Positions 32,795 to 42,475 of a stretch of 64,000 nucleotides of DNA are shown here, piece after piece. The stretch lies in contig NZ_JBHSAF010000002.1 in the NCBI RefSeq assembly GCF_042649925.1, positions 62,001 to 126,000 on the forward strand, given 5' to 3'. Below the pieces are notes generated by a model. That model saw only the letters and a list, made by a program, of their open reading frames with translations, searched no databases and was not told the origin of the DNA. The translations under genes were made by a program, and so were the position numbers. Each line of letters begins with the position of its first letter. Position 1 is the first letter of the stretch. The stretch comes from Pseudaeromonas sharmana (GTDB lineage Bacteria > Pseudomonadota > Gammaproteobacteria > Enterobacterales > Aeromonadaceae).

Positions 32795-35224
32795 ATGCAG
32801 CAGTTCACGACGCCACTGGCGCGTCAGGTTCACAAATTTGGTGGTAGCAGTCTGGCCGATCCTGGCTGTTATCGGCGGGTGGCCGGTCTTATTGAACAGC
32901 AGGGGCGTGGCGATGAGCTGATCGTCGTTTCGGCTGCAGGCAAGACCACCAATAGGTTGATCCAACTGCTGGATCTGAGCGAAAGCGGCGATCACGCTTT
33001 GGCGGCGGTGTTCGGTGCTTTGCAGAGTTATCAACAAGGTCTGATTGACGGCTTGTTGGAGGGAGAACGCCACCTGCAGTTGTCGGCTGCGCTAGCTGCC
33101 GATTTGGAGGAGATCACCCGGACGCTACAAGGCGCTATGGATGCGCTGGAGCGCAACCGGCTAATGGCGTTTGGTGAGGTCTGGTCCGCACGGCTGTTGG
33201 CGGCCTTGCTGCAGGAGCGTGGCAACCAGGCCAGCTGGCTTGATGCCCGGCGTTTCCTGCTCGCAGAAGAGGCTGCACTGGCGCGTGTCGCCGTGGCCGC
33301 ATCCCGTGAACGTCTGCAGAGCCTGCTTTCCGAGCTGGGCAGCCAGTATGTGGTGGTCACCGGTTTTATTGCTGCCGACGCCGCTGGGCGCACCCTGTTG
33401 CTGGGGCGGAACGGTTCCGACTACTCGGCGACACTGTTGGGCTCGCTGGCGGGGGCTGAAGCCACCACCATCTGGAGTGATGTCGCGGGTGTCTACAGTG
33501 CCGATCCGCGGCGTGTCAAATCGGCACACCTGCTGGAACGGCTGTCGCTAGCTGAGGCCAATGAGCTGGCGCGTTTGGGCTCGCCCGTGCTGCACAGCCG
33601 CACCCTGCAACCTGTCATCGATAGCCAGCAACGGCTGGCGTTGCGTTGCAGTTACGATCCGCAGGCTGGCTCGACACAAATTCTGCGCCGCAAGTCGCTG
33701 GTAAAAGGGGCTCGCATTGTCACGTCGCTGGACCAGGTGGTGCTGATTGAGCTCAAGGTGTTACCGCACCAGGAGTACGGGAGTGTCATCGGCGCCATAG
33801 AACAGCAATTAGCGGCCCAGCAGCTCAGCGCCTTGGCCTGTCACGCTCAGCCGGATCGCAAGGTGCTGCGACTGGCCTATACCCCGGAAGCGGCGCCCAA
33901 CGCGTTTGCATTGCTGCAGGCTTTTCAGTCGGAAGGGGGCTATACCGGACTGATACAACGTGAAGGCTACAGCTTACTGGCACTGGTCGGTGCCGGGGTC
34001 TGTGATCATGCCGAGCAGTGTCACCGCTTCTATCGTTTGCTGGCCGAGTTGCCGGTGGAGTTTATTCAGACCAGCAAAGAAGGTATTAGCCTGATTGCCG
34101 TGGTGCGTGAGCTGACGTTGGAGCCGTTGTTGCTGTCGCTGCATGCCTGTTTATTTCACCATACCCGCCGGGTTGGGGTGGTGCTATTTGGCCGCGGCAA
34201 CATCGGCTCGCAATGGTTGGCGCTCTACGCCCGGGAGAAAGCGCGCCTGGAGGCGGCACATCATCTTGAGCTGACGTTGTTTGGCGTGTTCGATAGTCGA
34301 GGTGGTCTGTTGGCTGATGGTGGACTCGATCCGCTGCAGATGCTGGACAACTTTCATCCGCAGCCGCAGTCCTGGGCCGAGATCCTGGCGCAGCTGGAGC
34401 AGCACAGTTTCGATGACCTGATTGCCATTGATTTGACAGCCAGTATCGAACTCAGCGCTGCCTACCCGGAGCTGGCACAGGTTGGCGCGCATCTGATCAC
34501 GGCTAACAAGTTTGCTGGTTCGGCACCGGCGGAGATATACCAGAAGGTCCGGCAGAGCTTTCTCGATCACCAGCGGCAATGGCGTTATAACGCCACCGTC
34601 GGTGCTGGTTTGCCAATCCAGAGCACGTTGCAGATGTTCTCCCACTCCGGTGACCGAATCCACGGCATCAGCGGTATTTTCTCCGGTACGCTCAGCTGGC
34701 TGTTCCAGCAGTATGACGGCACGCGCCCCTTCTCCGAGCTGGTCGAGGAGGCGTGGCAACATGGCTTGACGGAGCCGGATCCGCGGGAAGACTTGTCCGG
34801 GCAGGATGTCCGCCGCAAATTGCTGATTCTTGCCCGCGAGGCAGGTTTTGCGCTGGAACCGGAACAGATCAGCCTGCAGAATCTGGTACCGCCCGCGTTG
34901 CGTCAGTTGAGCCGAGAGGCATTTATGGAGCGGCTGGCCGAGCTGGATGATCCCGTACTGGATGCGTTTGAAGAGGCACAGCAGCAGCAAAAAATGCTGC
35001 GTTATGTCGCGCGTCTGGAGCGGGATGGACGCGCCAGTGTGGGTCTTGAGGCGCTGGAGCCGCATCACCCGTTCGTCAATCTGCGGCCATGCGACAATAT
35101 CTTTGCTGTCGAGACGGACTGGTACCGCACCAACCCGCTTATTCTGCAGGGGCCGGGTGCGGGGCGCGAAGTGACGGCCGCCGCCGTGCAGGCCGACCTG
35201 TGGGCGGTTTGCGCCGCCCTTTGA
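32795..35224 (+). CDS. metL: Bifunctional aspartokinase/homoserine dehydrogenase II
   Basis: 809 residues. N-terminal aspartokinase (HKFGGSSLADPGCYRRVAGL; GRNGSDYSATLLGSLAGAEA), a central regulatory region, and a C-terminal homoserine dehydrogenase (VVLFGRGNIGSQWL is the Rossmann motif, about residue 458; HLITANKFAGS follows). It makes aspartyl phosphate and later reduces aspartate semialdehyde to homoserine. Lying in the metBL operon marks it as the methionine-controlled MetL type rather than ThrA. Confidence 0.95.
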   Translation: MQQFTTPLARQVHKFGGSSLADPGCYRRVAGLIEQQGRGDELIVVSAAGKTTNRLIQLLDLSESGDHALAAVFGALQSYQQGLIDGLLEGERHLQLSAALAADLEEITRTLQGAMDALERNRLMAFGEVWSARLLAALLQERGNQASWLDARRFLLAEEAALARVAVAASRERLQSLLSELGSQYVVVTGFIAADAAGRTLLLGRNGSDYSATLLGSLAGAEATTIWSDVAGVYSADPRRVKSAHLLERLSLAEANELARLGSPVLHSRTLQPVIDSQQRLALRCSYDPQAGSTQILRRKSLVKGARIVTSLDQVVLIELKVLPHQEYGSVIGAIEQQLAAQQLSALACHAQPDRKVLRLAYTPEAAPNAFALLQAFQSEGGYTGLIQREGYSLLALVGAGVCDHAEQCHRFYRLLAELPVEFIQTSKEGISLIAVVRELTLEPLLLSLHACLFHHTRRVGVVLFGRGNIGSQWLALYAREKARLEAAHHLELTLFGVFDSRGGLLADGGLDPLQMLDNFHPQPQSWAEILAQLEQHSFDDLIAIDLTASIELSAAYPELAQVGAHLITANKFAGSAPAEIYQKVRQSFLDHQRQWRYNATVGAGLPIQSTLQMFSHSGDRIHGISGIFSGTLSWLFQQYDGTRPFSELVEEAWQHGLTEPDPREDLSGQDVRRKLLILAREAGFALEPEQISLQNLVPPALRQLSREAFMERLAELDDPVLDAFEEAQQQQKMLRYVARLERDGRASVGLEALEPHHPFVNLRPCDNIFAVETDWYRTNPLILQGPGAGREVTAAAVQADLWAVCAAL

Positions 35225-35228
35225 ATGC

Positions 35229-35257
35229 AAAGGCCCCGGGTTAGGGGCCTCCTCATT
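35229..35257 (+). terminator. Weak terminator candidate after metL
   Basis: AGGCCCC (35231-35237), 6-base loop, GGGGCCT (35244-35250), then CCTCATTT. The T tract is poor, but the position just after the metL stop suits termination. Confidence 0.45.
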
Positions 35258-35391
35258 TGGCGCTTAATGATCGTGTTTTGGCAGAGGCTGACTCGATTCA
35301 CTAAGCGTTCAGCTGCAGTTTTTGTGCCCTGTGGCGACAATATTAGCAATGGCAGATACACTGTTCCGGTCGGATCAGAGGAGCCGTTTTC

Positions 35392-37095
35392 ATGTCGTTG
35401 CGGTGGTGGTGTGCCTGCGTGTGTTATGTGCTGATGAGTCCGGTCTGGGCGGCGTTGCCGGCGCTGGATCTGGCCTGGCCACATGAGGCGATAGGTGAGT
35501 CTGTCGCTTACCTCGCTGACCCGCAAGGCAATCTGACGCCGGAGTATGTGGCCTCCTTACCTCGCGAACGGTTCGTGCCGCTGGCTCAGCCGGTGGCCAG
35601 TCACACCTTCACGCGTGCGGCCTATTGGTACCGTTTCTCGGTGCAAAATCGGAGTTCAGAGCCGGTTTCGCGCATCCTCTGGCTGCTACAGGGGTGGCTA
35701 GATAAGGTCGACTTCACCATAGTGGCACCGAACGGGGTCGTCTCACACTATCATACAGGTAACGGTTTGCCATTCAGTGCGCGTGCAATCGCGGTACCTG
35801 CACCCAATGTGCGAGTGCTGTTTTTGCCTGGACAATCCGAAGTGCTGTTGCGCGTGCAAACACCGGATCCGTTCATCGCCTCCATCAACGTGACCACCGA
35901 AAGTCAGTTTCTGTATAGCCAAATGTTCGATGGGATCTTCAGCGGCTTGGTCTATGGTGCCATCCTGGCCATGTTACTCTACAACCTGCTGTTGTTTGTC
36001 GGTACGCGTGAGCGTTATCAATTGGCCTATGTCGGCTATCTGGCCACCTTTGTGCTGATGAACGCCGCTTATAACAACTACACGTTCCCCTGGCTGTTCG
36101 CCGATAATCCCGGCGGGCAGGACTGGATGCAGTCCGGGGCCATCTTCCTGTTTTTGTGTGCTGGGCTGATTTTTACCCGTTCCTTTCTCGAACTGCATCG
36201 GCGCCATCTGAGTCTGTATCGACTAACCTCCGGTTTGCTGTATCTGACGCTGTTGCTTGCCCTGAGCGGCCCCATCATCGGCTATCCCTGGCATGTCGAG
36301 ATCGCGATCGTCATGTCGTCGTTGGTCAGTGCCTATTCATTTTGTTTGGGGCTCTACTCCTGGCGGTGTGGCGATCGTGCCGCGCGCTTTTTCCTGCTGG
36401 GTACCATGAGCGGACTGGTTGGTACCATGGTAACCGCCTGTACCGTGATGGCATTTGTGCCTTTTCATTACGTGACTTATAAGGCGATTGATGGTGGGCT
36501 GGTGGTGGATGGCATTCTGATGTCGTTGGCACTGATCGATCGTATCAAGCAGGTGCGTGAGCAGCGTTTGCGTGCCGAACTGGAGTCGCGAACCGACAGT
36601 CTGACGGGGCTCTATAACCGCCGTGCCTATCAGGAGATCAGCCAACAGGAGGTTGGTGTGTTGCAACAGCGCGAGCAAGCGGTCGCGGTGCTGTTGCTGG
36701 ATATCAACCATTTTAAGCAGATTAATGATATTCACGGCCATGCGGCTGGAGATGCGATGCTGCAACACGTTGCCAGCCTGCTGCGTCAGCAGCTGCGGCA
36801 CGGTGATTATGCCTTCCGCATGGGTGGAGACGAGTTTTTGTTGCTGCTGCCTGGGCTGGAGGCGGATCAGGCCGCCTTGCTGATCGCTCGCTTGCGCCTC
36901 ACGCTGAGTCGCTGTCCATTGCGATGGCAGGATGGCGTACTCGCAGTTTCGGTGAGTATCGGCAGCAGTCAGTGGCTCTCTGGCGAACCCTGTTTCGACA
37001 GCGTGCTAAGACGCGCCGATGCGGCCATGTATCAGGACAAACAACAACATCGGGACGCAGCGAGTGCAGTGCCCGAGCTGGTAAATCCTAGCTAA
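35392..37095 (+). CDS. Membrane diguanylate cyclase (7TMR-DISM and GGDEF)
   Basis: 567 residues. Signal peptide (1-21, ending PVWA), a periplasmic 7TMR-DISM extracellular domain (about 30-165; FTRAAYWYRFSVQNRSSEP), seven membrane helices (about 180-385), and a GGDEF domain (about 400-550). The active-site GGDEF is intact at 478-482. The product-inhibition site RxxD (RHGD, 469-472) lies exactly five residues before it, so it should make c-di-GMP and be feedback-controlled. The DISM part may sense a periplasmic carbohydrate-like ligand; this is inferred from the family. No EAL domain. Stands alone after metL. Confidence 0.93.
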   Translation: MSLRWWCACVCYVLMSPVWAALPALDLAWPHEAIGESVAYLADPQGNLTPEYVASLPRERFVPLAQPVASHTFTRAAYWYRFSVQNRSSEPVSRILWLLQGWLDKVDFTIVAPNGVVSHYHTGNGLPFSARAIAVPAPNVRVLFLPGQSEVLLRVQTPDPFIASINVTTESQFLYSQMFDGIFSGLVYGAILAMLLYNLLLFVGTRERYQLAYVGYLATFVLMNAAYNNYTFPWLFADNPGGQDWMQSGAIFLFLCAGLIFTRSFLELHRRHLSLYRLTSGLLYLTLLLALSGPIIGYPWHVEIAIVMSSLVSAYSFCLGLYSWRCGDRAARFFLLGTMSGLVGTMVTACTVMAFVPFHYVTYKAIDGGLVVDGILMSLALIDRIKQVREQRLRAELESRTDSLTGLYNRRAYQEISQQEVGVLQQREQAVAVLLLDINHFKQINDIHGHAAGDAMLQHVASLLRQQLRHGDYAFRMGGDEFLLLLPGLEADQAALLIARLRLTLSRCPLRWQDGVLAVSVSIGSSQWLSGEPCFDSVLRRADAAMYQDKQQHRDAASAVPELVNPS

Positions 37096-37358
37096 ATCAT
37101 TGTTAATAGTATGGTTAATAATGACGCGCCAATAATGAGCATATGCTCTATTTTTGGTGGTCCAGACACCTTGTCCACACCGTATTTCACGAAACCCAAG
37201 CCCTGGAACCGAGCGCTATCCCCCCGCATGGCTGCGGTTGAGGGGCACTGAATGTGGCGACGTGGAAGTTGGCATCATCATTGCGATATCTGGATTCTCC
37301 TCTGCGCAGGAGGAGATGAATCGAATCCAGTTTGGACCATTTGCAAAGGATGCCCCCC

Positions 37359-39035
37359 ATGTTGTTTGTGCAATCAAAGACGCTTGTATTTTGTCTGCTG
37401 GCCAGCGCGGTATTGTCCGCCTGCGGCGACGCTGACACCACCACTGTGCCGCCCGATCCCGCTCCGCTGGCTGAATTCAAACCGGTTGAGGGAACCATTG
37501 CTCAGCTACATGCTGCGCTGGCCGCCGGCACGACCAGTTGCGAGCAGGTGGTTCAGCACTATATCGATCGCATCAATGCCTACGATAGTCTGGGCCCGAC
37601 CCTCAACAGCGTCATCGCGGTCAGCGCCACGGCACTCGATACGGCGCGAGAGCAGGATCTCGCGCTGGCCAGTGGCGAGAGCATGCAGCCATTACAATGT
37701 GTCACTGTGTTGTTGAAAGACAATATTGACACTGCCGATATGCCTACCAGCGCGGGCGGCTTGGCATTGCAATACAGCCAGCCAGAAGATGATGCCTTCA
37801 TTGTGCAGCGTCTGCGTGCCCAAGGGGCCATTATTCTGGGTAAAGCCAATCTGGATGAATTTGCCTTTGGTTATCAGGGCAGCAGCTCGATGCGAGGACA
37901 GGTCAAGAATGCCTATGACCAGACTAAGGGGCCCGGTGGTTCCTCGGCAGGAACGGGAGCGGCCATCGCAGCCAGTTTTGCCATGGTCGGGCTCGGGACC
38001 GATACCGGCGGCTCGATCCGGGTTCCATCCTCGCTGGAGGGGCTGGTAGGGTTGCGTCCTAGTCTGCGTCTGGTCAGTCAGGATGGCATAGTGCCGCTGG
38101 CGCACACTCAAGACACGGCGGGTCCCATGTGTCGCACCGTTGAGGATTGTGCGCTGGTGATGGATGCCCTGGTCGGGTACGACGCCTCCACACACAGTGG
38201 ACAGCGCCGCAGTTATGAACATGATGCGGAACTGGTGGGCTCAGCTGTGGCGTATCGGGATATGACCAATCTGCCGGATAGCTATGCTGCGGAATTGTCT
38301 GCCACCGCATTGCAGGGGGCTCATATCGGTGTTGTGCGTGCCTTGTTTGGCGATGGTAGCAGTGAGGAGAACGCGGCAGTACAAGCGGTGATGAACGCCG
38401 CGCTGGAGAAGATGGCGGCGGCCGGTGCGACGGTTGAAGATGTGACTATTCCCGGCCTCGATACCATTCTTAGCAAGTACAAGAGTGTGTCGCGCTATGA
38501 GTTCTGCAATGATCTGACGGAGTATCTGAGCTCTTGGTCCAACACGCTGGATAATCACTACACCAGCTTTCAGGAGGTCGCACAAAGCCTGGCGTATGAG
38601 ACGCGCAACCAATCAACCTTCACTTTTTATGGTTCCTATTGCGGCGATCAAAGTGCCAATGCCGATTACCAACTGAATCTTGTCGAACGTCCGCAGGTTG
38701 TGCGCGCGGCATTGCTGCAGGCGTTGGAAAATCTTGATGACGCTGGCATTGCTCAGGGTGCCGAGTTTGATGTCATTGTTTATCCCACCATCCTCGGCCT
38801 GGCCCCGGCGCTGGGTACCTCTCCCACGGCGGGGAGTAACAACCGCTTGAGCCCCTTCTCCGGATTCCCGGCGCTGACGATGCCGGCAGGCATGGCGGCG
38901 ACCACGCCGGCGTTGCCCGTTGGCCTTGAGATGTTAGGCCGCGAGTTCGCAGAGGCGACCTTGTTGAAGCTGGCGTACAGCTATCAGCAACAGGCCTCGC
39001 CGCGTCAGGCCCCGCTCTATACCCCGGAGCTGTAA
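37359..39035 (+). CDS. Lipoprotein amidase (amidase signature family)
   Basis: 558 residues. A lipobox (LLASAVLSAC, Cys about residue 22) marks it as an exported lipoprotein. The catalytic triad of the amidase signature family is complete: Lys120 in LLKDNID, Ser195 in PGGSSAG and nucleophile Ser219 in DTGGSIR. The spacings of 75 and 24 residues are the same as in the well-studied fatty acid amide hydrolase. The substrate cannot be told from sequence; it is not GatA because it is exported and stands alone. The ATG 37359 follows AAAGGA; the ATG at 37350 is an alternative. The 263-base gap before it holds a leader hairpin (see findings). Confidence 0.9.
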   Translation: MLFVQSKTLVFCLLASAVLSACGDADTTTVPPDPAPLAEFKPVEGTIAQLHAALAAGTTSCEQVVQHYIDRINAYDSLGPTLNSVIAVSATALDTAREQDLALASGESMQPLQCVTVLLKDNIDTADMPTSAGGLALQYSQPEDDAFIVQRLRAQGAIILGKANLDEFAFGYQGSSSMRGQVKNAYDQTKGPGGSSAGTGAAIAASFAMVGLGTDTGGSIRVPSSLEGLVGLRPSLRLVSQDGIVPLAHTQDTAGPMCRTVEDCALVMDALVGYDASTHSGQRRSYEHDAELVGSAVAYRDMTNLPDSYAAELSATALQGAHIGVVRALFGDGSSEENAAVQAVMNAALEKMAAAGATVEDVTIPGLDTILSKYKSVSRYEFCNDLTEYLSSWSNTLDNHYTSFQEVAQSLAYETRNQSTFTFYGSYCGDQSANADYQLNLVERPQVVRAALLQALENLDDAGIAQGAEFDVIVYPTILGLAPALGTSPTAGSNNRLSPFSGFPALTMPAGMAATTPALPVGLEMLGREFAEATLLKLAYSYQQQASPRQAPLYTPEL

Positions 39036-39055
39036 TCAGCTGCGCCAGAATAAGA

Positions 39056-39084
39056 GAAGCCGCCCATCGGCGGCTTCTTCGTCT
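39056..39084 (+). terminator. Terminator after the amidase gene
   Basis: Perfect 9-bp stem GAAGCCGCC/GGCGGCTTC (39056-39064 with 39069-39077), loop CATC, then TTCGTCTT. Moderate T content; 20 bases after the stop codon. Confidence 0.65.
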
Positions 39085-39097
39085 TCGCCACGGCCGT

Positions 39098-39559
39098 TTA
39101 TTCACCTATTGGTGCCACAGTGGCATTCAGTAACTGGATAAAATCCTGTGGAGCCAGGCCCACCGACAAGCCACGCTTGCCGCCGCTGACCAGAATCGCT
39201 GGCTGTTGTAACGCTCGAGTGTCGAGCAGCGTTGGCAATTGTTTCTTCTGCGCAAATGGACTGATGCCTCCCACCTTGTAACCGGTCAAGCGCTCGGCAT
39301 CGGCAGGTTTGAGCATCTCCACCTTCTTCAGACCGGCGGCCTTCGCCACCTCTTTGAGATTCAGCATGCAATTAACCGGGATCACGGCGGTCACCACCTG
39401 TTTGTCGTGGTGCAGCAACAGGGTTTTATACACCTGCTCGGCAGGCAACCCGAGTTGCGCTGCGGCATGCAGACCGAAGTCATCGGTGACTTCACATTCG
39501 TACAGGTGGGTGGTGAATTGGGTGCCGGTGTGGCGTAAGTAGCGGACGGCAGGGGTCAT
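39098..39559 (-). CDS. ybaK: Cys-tRNA(Pro)/Cys-tRNA deacylase YbaK
   Basis: 153 residues, YbaK/EbsC family. It removes cysteine wrongly loaded onto tRNA(Pro). The catalytic lysine is in VYKTLLLHHDKQVV (about residue 45); GGISPFAQKKQLPTLLD and GLAPQDFIQLL are typical. ATG 39559 has AGAGGAGA upstream and matches the family start; an ATG at 39610 lacks support. Stands between the amidase and ppc. Confidence 0.92.
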   Translation of the reverse strand: MTPAVRYLRHTGTQFTTHLYECEVTDDFGLHAAAQLGLPAEQVYKTLLLHHDKQVVTAVIPVNCMLNLKEVAKAAGLKKVEMLKPADAERLTGYKVGGISPFAQKKQLPTLLDTRALQQPAILVSGGKRGLSVGLAPQDFIQLLNATVAPIGE

Positions 39560-39654
39560 ACGTCTGTTCTCCTCTGGCTGTGGGTGCAGGCTAACGGGAC
39601 TGTATGTCACGGCGATGAATTCGGGGTGACGCAGATAAACATGCTCTCAGATAA

Positions 39655-39687
39655 CAGAAACAAACAGGCCGGGGAATCCCCGGCCTG
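39655..39687 (-). terminator. Terminator after ppc
   Basis: On the minus strand CAGGCCGGGG, 3-base loop, CCCCGGCCTG, then TTTGTTTCTG. A 10-bp GC-rich perfect stem, 12 bases after the ppc stop. Confidence 0.85.
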
Positions 39688-39699
39688 GTTCAGCAAGTA

Positions 39700-42330
39700 C
39701 TAACCGGTATTTCTCATCCCGGCGGCAATGCCGGCGATGGTCACCATCAGTGCCTGGTCAACCTGTGGATGCAACTCGTCCGGATTGGTACGCGAGCGAT
39801 TCAGCAGTTCGACCTGCAATACGTTCAGCGGATCCGTGTACGGATTGCGCAGCTTGATGGACTCCTTGATCCATGGCTGGTCATCCAGCAGACCACCTTG
39901 TGGACGCAGACGCAGAACAACTTCAGTCGAGTCTTTCAGCTCCTGGCGCAGACGCTGGCCGAGCGGCCACAGGCTTTCTGGAGCCAGGCGTTGGTCATAG
40001 TATTCGGAGAGCCAGTGGTCGGCCTTGAGGAACACCATTTCCAGCATCTCGAGGCGGGTGCGGAAGAATGGCCACTCCTTGCTCATCTCGACCAGCAAGG
40101 GTTCCTTGCCTTCTGCCACCACCGTATTCAGGGCGATGTGGGTGCCCAACCAGGATGGCAACATCAGACGGTTTTGTGTCCAGGCGAAGATCCAGGGAAT
40201 GGCACGCAGGGATTCGACGCCACCGTTTGGCTTACGCTTGGAGGGGCGTGAGCCAAGGGGCAACTTGCCCAGTTCCATTTCTGGGGTCGCGGCACGGAAA
40301 TACGGGACGAAGTCCGGCTCGCCACGGATGATGCTGCGGTAGTGGTCACAAGAGATCTGTGACAACTGTTCCATCACCTCACACCATTCGCGTTTCGGCT
40401 TCGGTGGCGGCAGCAAGTTGGCCTCGAGTACGGCGCTGGTGTAGAGCTTGAGGCTGGTGATCGCCACTTGCGGCAGGCCGAACTTGAAGCGAATCATCTC
40501 GCCTTGTTCTGTGACGCGGAAGCCCCCCTTCAGGGATCCCGGCGGCTGCGACAATATCGCCTGATGTGCCGGTCCACCACCACGACCAATGGTGCCGCCG
40601 CGGCCGTGGAACAGGTTCAGCTTCAACCCTTCACGCTCGGCGATCTCAACCAGCTGCTCCATGGCGCGATACTGTGCCCAGTTTGCGGCGATCATGCCGG
40701 CATCCTTGGCCGAATCCGAGTAACCGATCATCACGTACTGCTGACCCTGAATGTAACCGCGATACCAGTCAACCGACAGCAGACGGTTGAGCACAGCGGC
40801 GGCGTTTTGCAGATCATTCTGGGTTTCAAACAGCGGTGCTACCGGCATACGGAACTTGCAGCCGGCTTCTTTCAGCAGCAACTGCACGGCCAGCACATCG
40901 GACGGCTGGCGTGCCATGGAAATGATATAGATACCAAAGGCACCGGGATCGGTTTCGGCGATCACGCGACAGGTATCCAGCACTTCCTGGTTATCCGGGG
41001 TCGGTTGCCAGTCTGGCGGCAACAGCGGCCGGCGCGAGTTCAATTCGGTCAGCAGGAAGGCTTGCTTGTCTTCTTCATTCCACTGGGCGTAATCCCCCAG
41101 ACCCAGATAACGGGTCAGCTCGGAAAGTACCTCACCATGGCGTTCTCCATCCTGGCGGATATCCAGCTTCAGCAACGTGATGCCAAAACAGGAGAGCTTG
41201 CGCAGCACATCCAGCAACAGACCATCGGCGATGATGCCCATGCCGCACTTGTGCAAGGAGTGATAGCAGATTTCCAACGGCTTGCGCAGCTGCTCGGTAC
41301 GAGAGATCAGGTCTCGGTTTTCGGTGTACTGGCCGTTCAGGCGGGCTGTCAGGTTGTGCAGGGTTTCTTTGATTTCGTCACGCAGCTTGCGCAGGACGGC
41401 GCGGTAAGGCTCATTATGGCCGCCGGCGCGGGCACGCAGCTCGTCGTCGCAATCGATCATCGAGAGCTCGGAAACCAGCTCCTGTACGTCGCTGAGAAAC
41501 AGGCTCAGTGCTACCCAACGCGAGGTCAGCAGCACTTCACGTGTCACTTTGGCAGTGACAAAGGGGTTACCGTCACGGTCGCCCCCCATCCAGGAAGCAA
41601 AGCGCACGGGAGCGGCATCCAGCGGCAGACGGAGTCCAAACGTCTCAAACAGACGCTCATCCAGCTGGCGCATAAAATCCGGAATGGCGGGCCAGAGGCT
41701 GTTTTCGATGACCGCAAAACCCCACTTGGCTTCATCCACCGGCGTCGGACGCTGTTCGCGGATTTCGTTGGTATGCCATGCCTGATTAATCAGTTGTTCA
41801 ATGCGGTGCAGAATCACACTGCGTTCCCGGTCTGTCAGGTCGCCCAGCTCTAGATGCTCAAGGCACTCATTGACTTGAACCTGCTTGTGAATCAGGGTGC
41901 GGCGGGTGACTTCGGTCGGGTGGGCAGTCAGAACGAGCTCAATATCCAGCGCCTTGACGGCATCGAGGATCTCCTGTTCGGAGTGCTTGCTGGCCTTGAG
42001 TTTGGTGAACAGCTTGTCGATCGCATCCGGCCCGCGGTTGTCTTCATTGTTGCGGGAGGTGGTATGGAACTGCTCCGCCACGTTGGCCAGGTTCAAAAAC
42101 TGGCTGAAGGCACGCGCCACCGGCAACAATTCATCGTCGCTCAGGCTGTGCAGAATGGATAACAGATCTTGGCGCGCTTTTTCATCCCCTTTACGAGATG
42201 CCTTGGCCAATTGGCGAATCGTCTCAATCTTCGCCAGAAATTCGTCACCCAGATGGTCCTTGATTGTCTTCCCTAGCAGTTGACCCAGCAGGCCAACATT
42301 TCCGCGTAGCGCCGCGTACTTCTCGTGCAT
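39700..42330 (-). CDS. ppc: Phosphoenolpyruvate carboxylase
   Basis: 876 residues, close to the 883 of E. coli. It fixes bicarbonate on phosphoenolpyruvate to give oxaloacetate, refilling the TCA cycle. Marks: VLTAHPTEVTRRTLIHK (active-site His, about residue 138), GGDRDGNPFVTAKVT, the second active-site motif FHGRGGTIGRGGGP (about residue 580), and the invariant C terminus MRNTG. The ATG at 42330 begins MHEKYAALRGNVG, the family start. A promoter with an inverted repeat lies upstream. Confidence 0.97.
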   Translation of the reverse strand: MHEKYAALRGNVGLLGQLLGKTIKDHLGDEFLAKIETIRQLAKASRKGDEKARQDLLSILHSLSDDELLPVARAFSQFLNLANVAEQFHTTSRNNEDNRGPDAIDKLFTKLKASKHSEQEILDAVKALDIELVLTAHPTEVTRRTLIHKQVQVNECLEHLELGDLTDRERSVILHRIEQLINQAWHTNEIREQRPTPVDEAKWGFAVIENSLWPAIPDFMRQLDERLFETFGLRLPLDAAPVRFASWMGGDRDGNPFVTAKVTREVLLTSRWVALSLFLSDVQELVSELSMIDCDDELRARAGGHNEPYRAVLRKLRDEIKETLHNLTARLNGQYTENRDLISRTEQLRKPLEICYHSLHKCGMGIIADGLLLDVLRKLSCFGITLLKLDIRQDGERHGEVLSELTRYLGLGDYAQWNEEDKQAFLLTELNSRRPLLPPDWQPTPDNQEVLDTCRVIAETDPGAFGIYIISMARQPSDVLAVQLLLKEAGCKFRMPVAPLFETQNDLQNAAAVLNRLLSVDWYRGYIQGQQYVMIGYSDSAKDAGMIAANWAQYRAMEQLVEIAEREGLKLNLFHGRGGTIGRGGGPAHQAILSQPPGSLKGGFRVTEQGEMIRFKFGLPQVAITSLKLYTSAVLEANLLPPPKPKREWCEVMEQLSQISCDHYRSIIRGEPDFVPYFRAATPEMELGKLPLGSRPSKRKPNGGVESLRAIPWIFAWTQNRLMLPSWLGTHIALNTVVAEGKEPLLVEMSKEWPFFRTRLEMLEMVFLKADHWLSEYYDQRLAPESLWPLGQRLRQELKDSTEVVLRLRPQGGLLDDQPWIKESIKLRNPYTDPLNVLQVELLNRSRTNPDELHPQVDQALMVTIAGIAAGMRNTG

Positions 42331-42376
42331 AACGTCCGTCCTTCCCTTTTCTTGTGAGGATTACCACAAAAAGGCC

Positions 42377-42424
42377 CTCACCGACCGAGGGTACAATCTA
42401 TCCGTAATCGGTGAGCCAGGTCAA
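42377..42424 (-). promoter_or_regulatory. ppc promoter overlapped by an inverted repeat
   Basis: On the minus strand a -35 TTGACC (42419-42424) and a -10 TAGATT (42395-42400) are 18 bases apart. Perfect 8-base arms CTCACCGA (42377-42384) and TCGGTGAG (42408-42415) enclose the -10 box, one in the spacer and one near the transcription start. The layout suggests an operator for an unknown regulator, or an mRNA 5' structure. Confidence 0.5.
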
Positions 42425-42475
42425 ATCATGGCCCATTAAATGTGCAAATTTATGCGAATGGGGCGCAACCGTGGA

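Noticed and set aside
37136..37155. GAGCATATGCTC followed by TATTTTT as a terminator after the diguanylate cyclase
   Set aside because: It is a simple AT-centred palindrome without a usable loop, so the stem would be too short to be convincing.
40468..41853. 461-codon open frame on the plus strand
   Set aside because: It is antisense to ppc, whose protein is recognised over its full length; the frame has no recognisable product and reflects codon bias.
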